A program made the translations under genes and the position numbers. From Aspidiotus rigidus (lineage: Eukaryota; Arthropoda; Insecta; Hemiptera; Diaspididae): a DNA stretch of 64,000 nucleotides. The notes beneath the pieces are model-generated. The model saw nothing but the letters and a program-made list of their open reading frames with translations. It made no database searches and was not told where the DNA came from. Within the stretch, counting starts at the first letter, position 1. The number at the start of each line of letters is the position of its first letter. Location: assembly GCA_035079385.1 (NCBI GenBank), contig JAVHKY010000054.1, positions 14,860,501-14,924,500 of the forward strand. Direction: 5' to 3'. This document shows positions 12,225 through 24,410 of this stretch, one piece after another.

Positions 12225-14450
12225 AGGGATTTTGATGATATTCGACCCCGATGATGTCATACCCTCACGCTTGTACTTTTTCCAAGCCCTTCCTCGATCT
12301 CTTCCTTATCATTCAAGTACACTGATGAGGTCACACTCTTACTAAATTGTATCTTCTCTTGGCAACAAATAAACAAGCTTGAAGCTAGTCCATAGTGAGA
12401 GAGATTCTCAGCCGACAATGCAGTCTAAAAGATTTAGAGCTCAACTCTTCTCCAGGACTAGCTCGACAGAGATTTATAGCGCCTAAATATTTCCAAGGGT
12501 TTTTCTCTATGAAATATCAAAACTCGAAAGGTCAAGGATGATGTGACACAGGTTAGACGCAGGCGTTCTTTAAGGAGGCCAGCCAAGCTAAAAGGTTTAG
12601 AGCTCGACTCTTCTCGGTGCCCAACTCTATACAGAGGTTCATAGCTCCCAATTTTTCCAAGTCTTTCCACAATGAAATATCAAAATTAGACATTTTTCCA
12701 CATCTCTAAATTAGGTCATGATCATTGATGACGTCACAAAGGTAGGACGCGGGCGTTCTCTGAGGAGGGCAGCCTAGCTAAGAGGTCTTGATTCAACTCT
12801 TCTCTGCGCTCACCTCTCTGGTGGTTCAGAGCTACTAATTTTTCCAAGTCTCCCCCCTCTGAAATATCAGAATTAGAAATTTTTTTAGGTCTCTAAACTA
12901 AGTCAAGGTCATCAATGACGTCACAAATGTTGAACGCGGAAGTTTTTTAAGGACTCCAGACTAGCTAAAAGGTTTAGACTTTGGAACTCAACTCTTTTTT
13001 CAGCCCACCTTTACAGAGATTCATAGCTTTCAATTTTTCCACGTCTCTAAATTAGGTCAAGGTCATTGATGACGTCACAAATATTGAACACCGATGTTCT
13101 TGGAGGAGGCCAGCCTAGCTAAAAAGTTTGGACTTGAGAGCTGAATTCTTTTCTCGGCCCTTATCTACAGAGGTGCATAGATCCTAATTTTTCCAAGTCT
13201 TCCCTCAATAAAATACCAAAACTCAAAAATTTCCCACATTACGAAATTAGGTCAAGGTCATCGATGACGTCACAAATGTTGAACGTGGATGTTTTTAAGG
13301 ACTCCAGACTAGCTAAAAGGTTTAGACTTTGGAACTCGACTCTTTTCTCAGCCCACCTTTACCGAGATTCATAGCTCTTAAGTTTTCCACGTCTCTAAAT
13401 TAGGTCAAGGTCATTGATGACGTCACAAATATTGAACACCGATGTTCTTAGAGGAGGCCAGCCTAGCTAAGAAGTTTGGACTTGAGAGCTGAATTCTTTT
13501 CTCGGCCCTTATCTACAGAGGTCCATAACTCCTAATTTTTCCAAGTCTTCTCCCAATGAAATACCAAAACTCGTAAATTTCCCACGTCACTAAATTAGGT
13601 CGAGAGGTCATTAATGACGTCACAAAGGTTGGACGCGGACATTAAGAGGTTTAGACTTTAAAGCCCAACCCCTTCTTGGCCCACCTCTACAGAGTTTCAC
13701 GGCTCCTCATTTTTCCATATCTTCCCCCTATGAAACATCAGAACTCAAAATTTTTACGTCTCTAAATTAGGTCAAGGTCATTGATGACGTCACAAAGGTA
13801 GAACGCGAACGTTCTCCGATGAGGCTTGCCTAGCTAAGAGGTTTAGAGCTCTGTTCTTGGGCTCACCTCTGTCAACTACCCCTAAATTTTTCCTAGTCTT
13901 TCCTGTGTGAAATATCAAAACTCGAAATTTCTCAAGTCTCTCAATTAGGTCGTCATTGATAATGTTATAAATGTTGAACGCGGATGTTCTATGAAGAGGC
14001 CAGCCTAGCTAATAAGTGTAGACTTCGGAGCTTGACTCTTTTCTCAGCCCACCTCTACAGAGGTTCATTCAGGTCAAGGTCATTGATGACGTCACAAAGG
14101 TTGTAAGCGGACGTTCTTTGAGGAGGTCAACCTAGCTGAGAGGTTCAAAGCTCAACTCTTCTCTGGGCCTATCTCTACAGAAGTTCATAGCACCTAATTT
14201 TTCCAAGTCTCCCCCTTATAAAATATATCAGAATTCGAAATTTGTTCGAGTCAGTCTCTAAATTGGGTCAAGGTCAAGGACGACGTCATAAAGGTTGGAC
14301 GCGGACGTTTATTGAGGAGACCTAGCTAAGAGATTACAATGGTTCATAGCTCCCAATTTTTCTAAGTCTACCTTTTATAAAATATTAAAACTCGAAATTT
14401 TTCCAAGCCTCTAAATTAGGTCAAGGTCATTTATGACGTCACAGACGTTT
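12225..14450. repeat. CRE-bearing satellite array (~350-bp dimer)
   Basis: Units of about 153 and about 196 bp alternate. Perfect TGACGTCA octamers begin at 12729, 12916, 13070, 13265, 13418, 13615, 13785, 14087 and 14434, with degenerate versions in the two gaps. Each unit also contains AGCCTAGCTAAGAGGTTTAG, a CACCTCTACAGAGGTTCATA-type box, AATTTTTCCAAGTCT and CTCTAAATTAGGTCAAGG. In most units the extended half-site TCAAGGTCA sits a few bases before TGACGTCA. Copies are moderately diverged, so the array is old. The whole array is intronic to LAMP. Confidence 0.9.
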
Positions 14451-16850
14451 TCATTAGAACGGATAGTTAGATAGCGAGTTTCCGGTTTGAAAACAAACTA
14501 TAGAACAGGTTTCAAGTTGAAATTTTAATCAAAGAGCTATGAATATCAGGCAAAAGGCTGGAAGAAACGTTGACCTTCAAGATTCACTTTTATTACCCAG
14601 AACCTCTGACCTTCCTTATTCAACTTCGTTAAAGAAGCAGTGGATTTTTTCAAGTTCTTGGAAAACAAAGAGAAGACAACGCGTTGCAGCACGACTGGTA
14701 AAGACATAAAACAGGTCAAACTAGCTCGAGACAGGAATCGGAGAGTACCGTACTTGTACATCACCAAACTATCTCGAGGTTCGTGACTTTCAGAACTTTT
14801 ATCTAGAAATTCCTGTTGAAAAAAATACTTTTGGAAAGAAGTGGAAGCCTAATTATTTCGAGGCACTCCTACGTGCACCTATTTTCGAAATTTAGGTTAG
14901 CCTCGTCTTCGCCATTCACCACGCTCCGTGCTGATCAACAATGGTTCCAGTACTGACCACCATTGTAAAATTTTGTCTCAGATCAAAGTACGATTTAGTA
15001 AACAAAATTGAAATTAAATTTCGTAATCTCATAAGTTCAAATGAGAATGATTTTGCATCGATCCAATCGACGATTAAGCGTATTTTCCTTATTGATATTT
15101 AATTTACACTCGTATAATTATATCGCATAGTAGCACTCATACAAGTACACATAGTAAATTGTGCTTATCTTACTACTCGTATATTATGATTCCGTAAATA
15201 ACTTGCGTAGGCATTGTATGTACACGTGCGCAGTGAATGCACATACTAGCGATTTGTAGCAAAAAATTCTCGCATACCTCATACCTTGAACATGATTGTG
15301 TGCTACTAGTTATCCAAAACATTCACACAAGTACTTTTTCTCACTGCAAGTAATTCAATCTCTACACTTCGAACGGTGCTGAGGAATCATTTTCCAAGAA
15401 TTAGATAAACACTGCACAGCAGATTTTGTACCTTGGAAACGTGTATCATCTTTTACTTATCGACAAAAATTTCGAGAAAAATAGCGAACGTGCAGGAATA
15501 ATACGCGGAAGCCTGCAGTAAAGTTCGCTTTTTGCCTTACTCACTTCACCTATTCCCCCACCACTGGAACATCGACGTTACAGGTCCGGCCAATTCATGA
15601 TCTACATGAAATATGATTGAAAACTACTTCCTATTCGAGTCATTTTGAAAGAAATTCTACCCATTCTCTTTCATAATAATAACTCCAAAGACTCTTTCAC
15701 AGAATCAGGCTTCCTTGAAGAACCATGAAGGAAGGATCTACTCATCAAGTGAGAAGTAAGAAGCGATTCTTATACACTCGAGATTCATCTTATCATCCCA
15801 TGAAGCCGTCAAAATTGTAAGATTACATCGCCGCTGCGTCATTCTCTCGTTTACACGAATAAATCTGTAGATAATTTTAAGTTCGTACGTGATAGTTCAA
15901 AATTTTATCACATATGAATCACAACGGCTATTTATTCATGCGCACGGTGTCTGCCACCAACGTATATGAGTTTGCTAAATACGGCGGAATTCAAGAACTG
16001 ACGATGAAGAAAAAATTTCATTTCTTGCTATTAAAAATAACCTCTCAAGTTTTGACAGTATCTAGCCAATTACTCACACAACAAAGAACTCAGCGAGTTC
16101 TTCATGAGATTCTGTAATCTTATCAGCCATCTCTATAGCGATATTTCGCAGACTGCTATGAAGCTGAATCAGCAGTTAATGATTAAGTATCGATAATATT
16201 GGGTTCGCATGCGGAAATATATCGCGAGGAATTGCCGAATTCCAATCACTCAGGAGCGGACTAGGGAATCACTGAAAAGTTATTTAGTGTTTCCGAAATG
16301 ACAGGAAGCGCCCGTTTTGTTTAAATTGATACACTGTACGTTGCCCGCTATGCCGCTTATTAATTAAGGACAAATTGGCATGACTGTCAGCACACCCGCT
16401 CACAAGCGGGCGAAAAGCAACGACGAAAACGGACATCCGACAATTTAAATTCTACTTGTGAGGCAACGACAGACAGGTGGACCAATTTATTCTGGAAATG
16501 TAAGTGATGACAGCATTGAATTTACAGTGGAAAAGAGCAACCATTTGGACCTACTCACATTGATAAACAACAGGATAGGATTTAGAAGCTTTTGCTGGTA
16601 TCATTTTCCCTACCAACCCAGCCACAAGTTAGCGGTAATTCAGAACTACTGCTACTGAGCAATGTCTGACATGAAGAACAATGAGGAGAAGAGGAAAGAG
16701 GTAGATTGTAGCAGACAACGGCTACTCTTAAGGCATGGTTGAGGGAGCCCTCGGAAAAATGGAAGCAAAGACGGAAACTCGTGATAGTACAGTGAGAAAA
16801 GACTTCGGATCAGTGCAAAGGCGTTTAGTAGTTATGATGTGAATGAAGGC
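14451..16850. other. Intronic AT-rich DNA, no supported gene
   Basis: This lies within the LAMP intron. A fragment at about 14611-14640 (CAACTTCGTTAAAGAAGCAG) resembles the tail of the satellite-carrier element. Small ORFs (15914-16117, 16458-16658) have no recognisable domain. Confidence 0.4.
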
Positions 16851-16859
16851 ATCCTTAAC

Positions 16860-17070
16860 ATCAAACCCATAGTACAAAGGCATCTACATTGGTGTGACTG
16901 GGAGGAAGTTCAACATCGGGGAAAAGGAGTACAAAACATCAAGAAAAAGAGAAAACAGGAAGTCAATGGTTGGCAAACGCTGCAATGAAGAGCGCACAAG
17001 GGCGAAGGAATATTTCAAATCAAACACACAAAAGAAAACTCTGAAAACAGATGAAAATTGCAGAAAATAA
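16860..17070 (+). pseudogene. Possible Penelope-type GIY-YIG endonuclease remnant
   Basis: From about 16879 a frame reads GIYIGVTGRKFNIG and then a Lys/Arg-rich stretch to a stop near 17070. This resembles the YIG motif block of Penelope-like endonucleases and parallels the VYIGMTSRQFKIR block of the nearby element at 18160-20196. There is an in-frame stop just upstream and no RT. It may be a decayed copy or a chance match. Confidence 0.35.
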
Positions 17071-17228
17071 GAGGAGAAAAACCAACCTCTTGAACAATGT
17101 AATCAAGTTAAAAAAAGCAAGAGATTGTTCGGCTCGGTGATTGGAAGACAGAGAAAGGAAAGAACCGACCGATAGAAGATGATAGGAATAAGTTAGATGG
17201 TTTCTTTGAAGCTACGAGACATAATTAA

Positions 17229-17420
17229 TAGCGTAGAAATAAATTACGATCACGTTAAGTGAGAAAAATTTTTTAATGGAAAAAATTTATCTCAAAATTT
17301 AATGCACTACGCGTGTTTCGTACCGACTGTGTGGCACACACGTGTAGTGCATTTTGAGATAAATTTTTTCCATTTAAAAATTTTTCTTACGTTACATTAT
17401 GGTAATTTATTTCTACGCTA
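17229..17420. mobile_element. 192-bp palindromic MITE with TTAA (or TA) flanks
   Basis: The element is almost entirely an inverted repeat. Both ends begin TAGCGTAGAAATAAATTAC, and the arms continue through GGAAAAAATTTATCTCAAAA to a small loop. TTAA occurs on both sides (17225-17228 and 17421-17424), compatible with a TTAA-targeting (piggyBac/Kolobok-like) element. If the outermost bases belong to the TIR, a TA-targeting Tc1/mariner MITE is also possible. Confidence 0.8.
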
Positions 17421-17549
17421 TTAAGATGATAGCAAATCTGGTAGCGCATAGGTTAAAGAATGAACCAACAGTTGTCGCCAATAAGATCGTAGCCAGGCTC
17501 ACAAGCCAAAGAAGTCCAACCGTTCAAAAGCAACAGAAGCTGATTTCCG

Positions 17550-17965
17550 ATTCCGAAGTTTTAAAATAACATTTCAATAGGTTGACCTTGATTGACCCGA
17601 AAAGCAGCTGAAAGCCTAGCAAAAAAAAAAAAAGAAAAATGAAAAACTTCTCCAAGCAGGTGAAATGGGGAAAAATCGGTTCTGCAGCAGGTCCAAGTAA
17701 GCGAACGGCTGATAATCCAAAAGCTTAGTTTCAGCCGTTTAAGCCAGCCGATACCCAGCAATTTGAAAACCATTAAGCCGATAAAATGACCGAAGTTTTG
17801 AATCAAATAGCATTTCGATAGATTGACCTTGGTTGACCCTAGAAGCAGCTGAAAGCCTGCCAAACAAATAGAAAACTTCTCTGAGCTAATAAAAGCTGAT
17901 CCAAATCAGCGAACGGTTCACAATTCAAAAGCTAAGTTTAAGCCGTTTGTGATTGGCTCGTTGTA
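17550..17965. repeat. Two-unit ~240-bp tandem duplication
   Basis: GCAGCTGAAAGCCT with an adjoining TTGACC box occurs at about 17583-17620 and again at about 17822-17860. Each is followed by AAAACTTCTC and AGCGAACGG, an AAAAGCT box and AGCCGTTT. The copies are diverged. The minus-strand 100-aa ORF reads across the first unit and is probably spurious. Confidence 0.65.
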
Positions 17966-18159
17966 CTATAAGAAATAACAAGTCAAATCTTATTCTTCAG
18001 AAGCGATCACAACTGCTGATGGTTTCATACTTGAAAGTACTCTTGTAAGGTAACCGATAAAGTAGAGTAGTACACTAGAGATCCTTTTAATGAAAGTATT
18101 TAATCGATATAGACCGTATTTTTTCACTATTGCTCCACTGATAACAGCTTACACCCATA

Positions 18160-20196
18160 GAATCAATGCGTTTTTTTAATTTTACGGTCATCCATCATAG
18201 AGAAATATATTCCGAAGAGTAAAGAACACAAATACTAGGTGCTGAAATTGTTCGTGATACCCCCCCTCCCTCGCATAAGTGATGCAGGGAGTGAATTGAT
18301 AGTGGGTCTGAGGAGGAAGATTATGGAAGAAAAGTTAGTTATTACCAAAGCTGACAAAGGGAATGCTGTCGTAGTGATGGGGCTTCCTACGTCTCTAAGA
18401 TTTACGAGGTACTTGGCCAATGTGGGGCTAAGGAGGCCCCTCTTTTTGATTTTCCAAAATTCGTTAAAGAGGCTAGGAAACTTATTAATGGTAGTGAGGT
18501 AATCATTAAGAGCCCATCTGTAAAGAAGGCTATTTTGGAGCCGAATCCCGTTCCTCCCCTCCTTCACGGGTTGCCGAAGGTACACAAAGAAAACGTGCCG
18601 ATGCGGCCGGTTGTTTCGTTTGTTTCCTCCCCTACATACTCCCTCGCTAAGTTCCTGGATAGATGGTTCAAAGCTCGGGTGGAGGTGGAGTCTCCCTATT
18701 CAGTTAAGAATTCGAGCGCCCTGGCTGAAAAATTGAAGGACACATACCTTCGTCCGGGTTCATTTCTGTGCTCGTTTGATGTCGTTGGGCTTTTTCCCAA
18801 TATTCCCAAGGCCACCACTATGCAACAAATAGGCAAACTGCTCGTGGAATGTGGTACTCCTCACAATGACTTTGGCGAATTTTTCGACCTATTGAACGCC
18901 TGTTGGTCACCTAATTTTTGCAAGTTTGATGATAAACATTTCGAGTTCCCTGAGGAGGTAGGGATCCCTATTGGTTCCCCCTTAGGTTCTCTTATTTCGG
19001 AGGTTTTTATGTCTAAATTTGAGGTTGACCTGTTTTCTTCGGGCCAGGTGTTTTTGAATCACGTTTTCTATTGGCATAGGTACGTGGATGACATATTGTG
19101 TGCGTGGACCGGTCCTGCGGAGTTCCTTAGTGAGTTTCTCGCTTATTTAAATAGTTTATACCCGTCCATCAAATTCACTCTTGAAGTTGGCGGCTTATCA
19201 ATAAATTTTCTGGACTTAACTATATCCGTCATTGACGGCGTCCATGATTTCGGTATTTACCGGAAAAGTACATCGACCGATATTGCTATCCACGGGTCGT
19301 CTTTCGTACCTTTTGCCCATAAAGTTGCTACATTTAATAGTTTAATATATCGCCTCACTCAGATCCCTCTGAGTGAAGTAGCGTTTAATGAGGAACTCGT
19401 GACGATAAAGCACTTGGCTAGAGTGAATCAGGTCAAAGTGGACATTGACCTTATGGTCCGTAGGAGACTTACTAGAAAAAGTCTCGATTCTACTACCTCC
19501 CTCCCCCGTCAGTTGCATCTTGATAGGCGTAAACGGTGGATTAGGATGCCGTTTTTGAGGAAGTTTTCTTCGGAGTTGAGCCGTGTCCTCCGTCCCTTTG
19601 GTTTCCGGCCGGCGTTCTATAGTACCAATACGGTGAAGAGCCTATTGGTCAAGTTAAAGGATCCGATACCGATGGCCGAGAGGGAGGATGTTTATAGGGT
19701 GGCCTGCGGTGATTGCCCGAGCGTGTACATAGGGATGACTAGCCGTCAATTCAAAATTAGAGTTGATGAACACAGGAAAGCCTGGGAAAAAAGAAAAGTG
19801 GGGGAGTCGACGTTTGCTGACCACTTAAATGAATGTGGTCATAGCATCAAAGAGGGATCCGAAGTTCTCCTCCACAGGGAGAAATCTTATTTCAAGCGTT
19901 TAGCATTAGAGGAAAACGAAATTCATCGTCACCGAAATATTAAAGACATTACCGTGTTGAGCAGGTACATTCCTGAGGAGGGATTGATTGAATTAGTCTA
20001 TGAGGATGATTCATATTTCGATGACTCGCTGGTTCAGTCATGACCTCCTGGTTCGTTGTTACTCGTTCTTGTTGGTGTTGGGTTCAGTCGCTTTCTATAC
20101 CGTGAGAATGGCTGTTTAGCCGAAAGCGCTCGGATTGTTTGATTTTATTGCGGTTCTAGTATTTGTGTTCTTTACTCTTCGGAGTATATTTCTCTA
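18160..20196 (+). mobile_element. Penelope-like retroelement (PLE), 5'-truncated, with target duplication
   Basis: A 14-bp direct repeat AGCTTACACCCATA flanks the copy (18146-18159 and 20197-20210) and marks it as one insertion event. Inside, a roughly 40-bp inverted repeat lies at both ends: AGTATTTGTGTTCTTTACTC at about 20159 is the complement of 18198-18237. Inverted or complex flanking repeats are typical of Penelope elements. The coding part is RT plus GIY-YIG, in two frames (see next entry). The N-terminal part of a full PLE protein is missing. Confidence 0.85.
18239..20043 (+). pseudogene. Penelope-like reverse transcriptase / GIY-YIG endonuclease, one frameshift
   Basis: The frame from 18239 encodes a PLE N-terminal block including ITKADKGNAVVVM. 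Just after this, near 18380, the reading shifts by one base into the frame that runs without a stop to 20043. That frame carries the RT core: PNPVPPLLHGLPKVHK, a MRPVVSFVSSPTYSLAKFLD block, CSFDVVGLFPNIP (first catalytic Asp), GIPIGSPLGSLISEVFMS, and YVDDILCAW (the Asp pair). The C-terminal block VYIGMTSRQFKIRVDEH (about 19720-19775) is the GIY-YIG endonuclease with its YIG-like motif and a following Arg/His. An adjacent Cys-x2-Cys (ACGDC) and CGH fit PLE endonucleases. With only one frameshift in about 1.8 kb the copy is young. The upstream part of the protein was lost on insertion. An alternative TTG at 18535 is not a real start, because the frame is open from about 18383. Confidence 0.85.
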
Positions 20197-20249
20197 AGCT
20201 TACACCCATATTACTTTAGTGAATCTATCCTCACTAAGTTACTCTGAAA

Positions 20250-21480
20250 CATGTCTCGTATTTTCGAGGAGTCCGTACATCTCATAGATAGCCGAGTCAG
20301 CGATTGCTATGCGTCAGTTTTGCGCAGCCGTCAGCTTCGACATAAGAAATGCGTTCAATTCCATTCCATGGAAGAGGATATTGGAAGCCCTTATGGACGC
20401 AGGAGTGCCCGCATACCTGCTCAGGATTCTTAGCTGTCGTGAAATCCAAGCAGAGACGTCTGCTGGTACAGTAAAGCGCCCTGTTACTTGTGGGGTGCCG
20501 CAGAGGTCGGTTTTTGGGCCGCTTTTGTGGTGCGACGCATTTAACGGAATATTTAAGTGAAGCTGCCTCCGGGAGTTGAGCTTATCTGCTATGTGGATGA
20601 CACCCTGGTGGTATGCACTGCCGAAACAACTGCAGCGGGGTAAACTGGGCTCGAGAGGTAGTGACGCGTTGGATTGAGTCGGCTGGACTGCAACTTGCAG
20701 CTGGTAAGACGGAGGCCATTTTATTCACGACCCGTCGGAAGTTCAAGCCACCCACCTTTCGCCTGCAAGGTGTGGAAATAGCAACTAAGAAGCGAATGAA
20801 GTACTTGGGCAAGTAGTATGACTCGACGCTGAGCTTCAGGCACTATTTCGGCCCGGGTAGTTGGATACCTAAGCCGCCTGATGAGGTACCTAGGCGGACC
20901 GAGAGAAGCAAGAAGAAGGATCATGATGAGCACTCTTATATAGTGCGCCAGTATGGGCCAACTCCATGAAGATACCATACAGAAGGAGAGAGATGGTAAA
21001 CGAAGAACTGTGCTGAGTTGTGTTAGTGCCTATCGCACTGTCTCGACGGAGGCTCTTTGTGTAGCACGTTCACCACCAATCGAGCTCCTAGCGGAGGAGA
21101 GAGCGGTGGTGTTTAAAGCAAAGAAGACAACGACGACCGACCAAGAGGCTTTACAGGTCAAGCAGGAGGCAAGGCACTCTCTGCTTGTAAAATGGAAAGC
21201 AAGAATTGCCCAGAGTGAGCTGGTTACATGGACAACCCGTGTGATAATACGCGACCCTGATGAGTGGATGAACCGACACCATAGTTAGCTGAACTTTCAC
21301 CTGACGCAGGGGTTAAGCGGCCATGGCTGCTTTAACAAGTACCTTCACGAGAAGTTAAGGAAAAATGAGCAGGCAATGTGTTTGCAATGTAATTAAGGAC
21401 AGGATGATGGACCATAACACACCTTATTTGAATGTGCGGCGTGAGCGGGACAGGCTTAGTCAGCCTGCTCAAGAGATCGG
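20250..21480 (+). pseudogene. R1-clade non-LTR retrotransposon, decayed RT fragment
   Basis: Several frames together give an R1-type RT. From 20309, SFDIRNAFNSIPWKRILEAL is followed by GVPAYLLRIL and GVPQRSVFGPLLW. From about 20577, ELICYVDDTLVVCTAETT carries the catalytic YVDD. From 20613, NWAREVVTRWIESAGLQL is followed by AGKTEAILFTTRR and KRMKYLG, the RT thumb. Near 21280-21440 a shifted frame reads LNFHLTQGLSGHGCFNKYLH with a downstream CLQCN and HTLFECA, the C-terminal zinc-knuckle region of R1 elements. Multiple frameshifts and stops make it non-functional. It starts about 40 bp after the PLE target duplication; the 5' end is missing and no clean poly(A) end is visible. Minus-strand ORFs here are shadows. 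Confidence 0.8.
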
Positions 21481-21699
21481 GGTAGATGAAGCGTGTGACC
21501 CGAGTAGATGCAGCTTGGCGGTTGCCGAGTAGAAGAGGGAGCTCGCCAAACACTAAAGTCGTACCCGAAAGAGTCGATTCCGGTATTGGAAGAAACAAAA
21601 TTAAATGCATACGCAACCCGCATCTACTCCATCATGGAGGACGGGTGGTGTTTGCAAATGCGACACAAACGCGATTGTCAACTTTTAAGTTGAAAGTAA

Positions 21700-24410
21700 T
21701 CGTATTCCCAGGATCATTGTTTAGCAGATACGTCAATCTAACTCTGTACAGCGGAAGCAGAACTGCTACATTCAAAAGAAACGTATTTCACGTGTTCGTC
21801 ACTGTTTTCATGATCGATAGTTAATGCGATAGTTCGAAAATCATTTTAGCGTAGAATATGATCGGTAGCGGTTGTCATAAAAGAGATAAGCGGGGAAGGA
21901 GATAAATGAAATTTATATTTTTAGAAATGGATGACGCAGATTGTCTTGTTTCCTCGACAAAATAAAGGATGTGGAGTAATCGTTTGATTTGAGTCGAGCG
22001 AAGAAAGTTACTTGAGAGGATGAACTGAAGCAATGAAGATACACCAAGGGCAATATTTTATCGAGTACCGAAAGCAAAATTGAAAGAACATTTAGCCTCT
22101 CGAACGGAAATGCCGAAATATCTCACGTGTTTTTCGAGGAACTATAATCTAAAACGTTCATCATAAACATTCGCCATCGAGAATAACGTTATGGTCAACA
22201 TACAACCCTCTTTACCGATGACCTTCGTCATATAACCTAAATTAATTAAGAAAATAAATCGAGCGAGAAATTCCTATTTCACCTATACGAACTTCCACTC
22301 ATGGAACGTCTTCAGATTATTACTATCGGGAAAACTTTCGCCTCGCCCAAATAATGATTTTCCTCGAATACGTCGCTAGCTTCGTCATATTTTGAACAAC
22401 CCACACATTCTGCTGCGTAAACAAACAAACTGAGACAACGTCGAATCTGATGGAAAACAACTTTCAAGAAAAGAATTATGTATTATCTTTTCCCCTCAGG
22501 AACACGAATTACTCCGAAAGGAATTCTTCGATCCGCACATACAGTCATCAAATGGCTTTAATGCACACAAAATCCCTTTTATAAGGCAAAATCGTCAGAT
22601 GACAACAGAGTGCGTCGATCAAAAATCCATGAGTGAACCGATATAAAGGGGTAGGGTAAAAATTTCTGGCTAACTGCAAGTAATTTACGACGGTAGCTCC
22701 TCTCACAGCACACCTTACAGACGATCCTTAGATCAACATGTTTTCTGGTATAGAAGCTTTATTTTATCACTCCAATCACGTTCTCACCTACACTCTTCCA
22801 CAAACGATAATCAACAGTAAATAAACATGGAGAAAAAATCAAAGATCTCCTCTTTGTCGACCTGATTTGAATTCATTCAAACAACATTCCTATTATAGAA
22901 ATGCACGAGTTGTTCTTGCCTAATCCTATTCAGTACAATGTCGACGCCAACGGAATGCTCACTGATTACTTGCATGAGAACAATACGACTCTAATAATTG
23001 TTATAATTAGCAGCTCATTCAAAATGGTCGTAGAAATGATCGAATTGATGCGAATGAATAAGTGCCCTCAAATTGCTGTATTTTACATTCATGTTGTGAA
23101 CACTTGTTCGCGGAACGTAAGGTGACACAACTTTTTTAAAACTCGTCAGAACCTATGACACACAACAGAGAAAGTAACAACCCTCGATATTTACTTTTTC
23201 ATCAGATCGTATACAAAGGCATGAGATACTCTCCCACGAACAGAGAATCATTGTCTCTATCACCACTTCTCACGGTAGAGGGAAAAGAAAGACATCCCTC
23301 CAAACCTCCAAAGAAAGCTAATAATTATGTATTTAGAGCACATTTTTTAAAACAAAATGAGGATGACAATTTTCTGAATGAAGGAATGCCACCCCAAGCT
23401 CGTCTTCAGATCCACACCTTGTTTATTCTCCCTCCTCCCCTCTCGTCTTGCTAATACATTCATCAAACAAAAAGTCTCATCGATCAAGTTTGAAAATTTC
23501 CTATTACTAATCAACAAATTTCACGCCTTCATTCAGCGCTATCGTCACATCCTTTGTTAATCATCGCATTCCCAAACATCGGTATCTAATATATTCGCGT
23601 AGCTCGTATCCGCTGCCTATTAATTTTTGATATCGTAAAAAATTTTACGTCACACTACTTGTACCAACAGGAAGATCACGGTGCGCTGTTGTAAGCTCAC
23701 ACTTCTTAGTATATTTTGTATAATGCGAGGGTATTCATAGCACTCGAGAACATTGCGTTCTTACTACCTAAATTAAATAAACACTTTAGCGGTACAATTC
23801 AAGACGGTTCATTTATTCTTGAACTATCAATGATCATACACCTAAACAACACTGACAAGATACGTTATTAATAAAATCTCTCTCTCGCATCAGAAAGACG
23901 TTAGACGTTTCTAAATATAACCACCGTGAATGTTTATCGAGCTTTACTTATTCTTAAAAACAATGAGGACTTGGAACACTGTACCAAGAAACAAAAAAAA
24001 AAAAAAAAAGAAAAAAAAGTTGTAAGGACATTGACCGCTGTATTGCACGGAAATCAACTTCATGTACTCGTTAACACGGAAGAAAAGTGAAGTACAAACA
24101 GAGGCATTCTTTTTACTGAAAGTGAAAACTAAATTAAAATAACGTATTGATACCGAGTCGCATAAGTATAATACGTATAAATGAGTCCTGAAAAGTCTCA
24201 AGTTGTACAAATGAAGCCTAAGATATCGCAGAATTCCGAGCCCAGGGTCCTACGCGCGAGAGAGTCGGAATAATTTACGACCGTTAGCTACATGGACTGT
24301 TCAGATTGGAAGTATAGTTAAGTACAGCGAATAGATCAGGTTAGGCTAATTTTCTTTCTATAAAATTAGGCTACGGACAACACTGCGGAAGTTTAGCCCA
24401 GGAAATTCAG
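21700..24410. other. Intronic AT-rich DNA, no supported gene
   Basis: LAMP intron sequence without clear repeats. ORFs at 22901-23125 and 23155-23454 have no recognisable domain or splice context and are treated as chance ORFs. A poly(A) run sits at about 23993-24018. Confidence 0.4.

Noticed and set aside
12225..14450. CRISPR-like regular spacing of conserved boxes
   Set aside because: Whole units of 150-200 bp are repeated without unique spacers, and the context is a eukaryotic intron.
18535..18537. TTG at 18535 as the start of an intact PLE protein
   Set aside because: The same frame is open further left and continues the conserved N-terminal block after the frameshift near 18380.
20582..20978. 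Minus-strand ORFs of 76 and 85 aa
   Set aside because: Antisense shadows of the R1 reverse transcriptase fragment.
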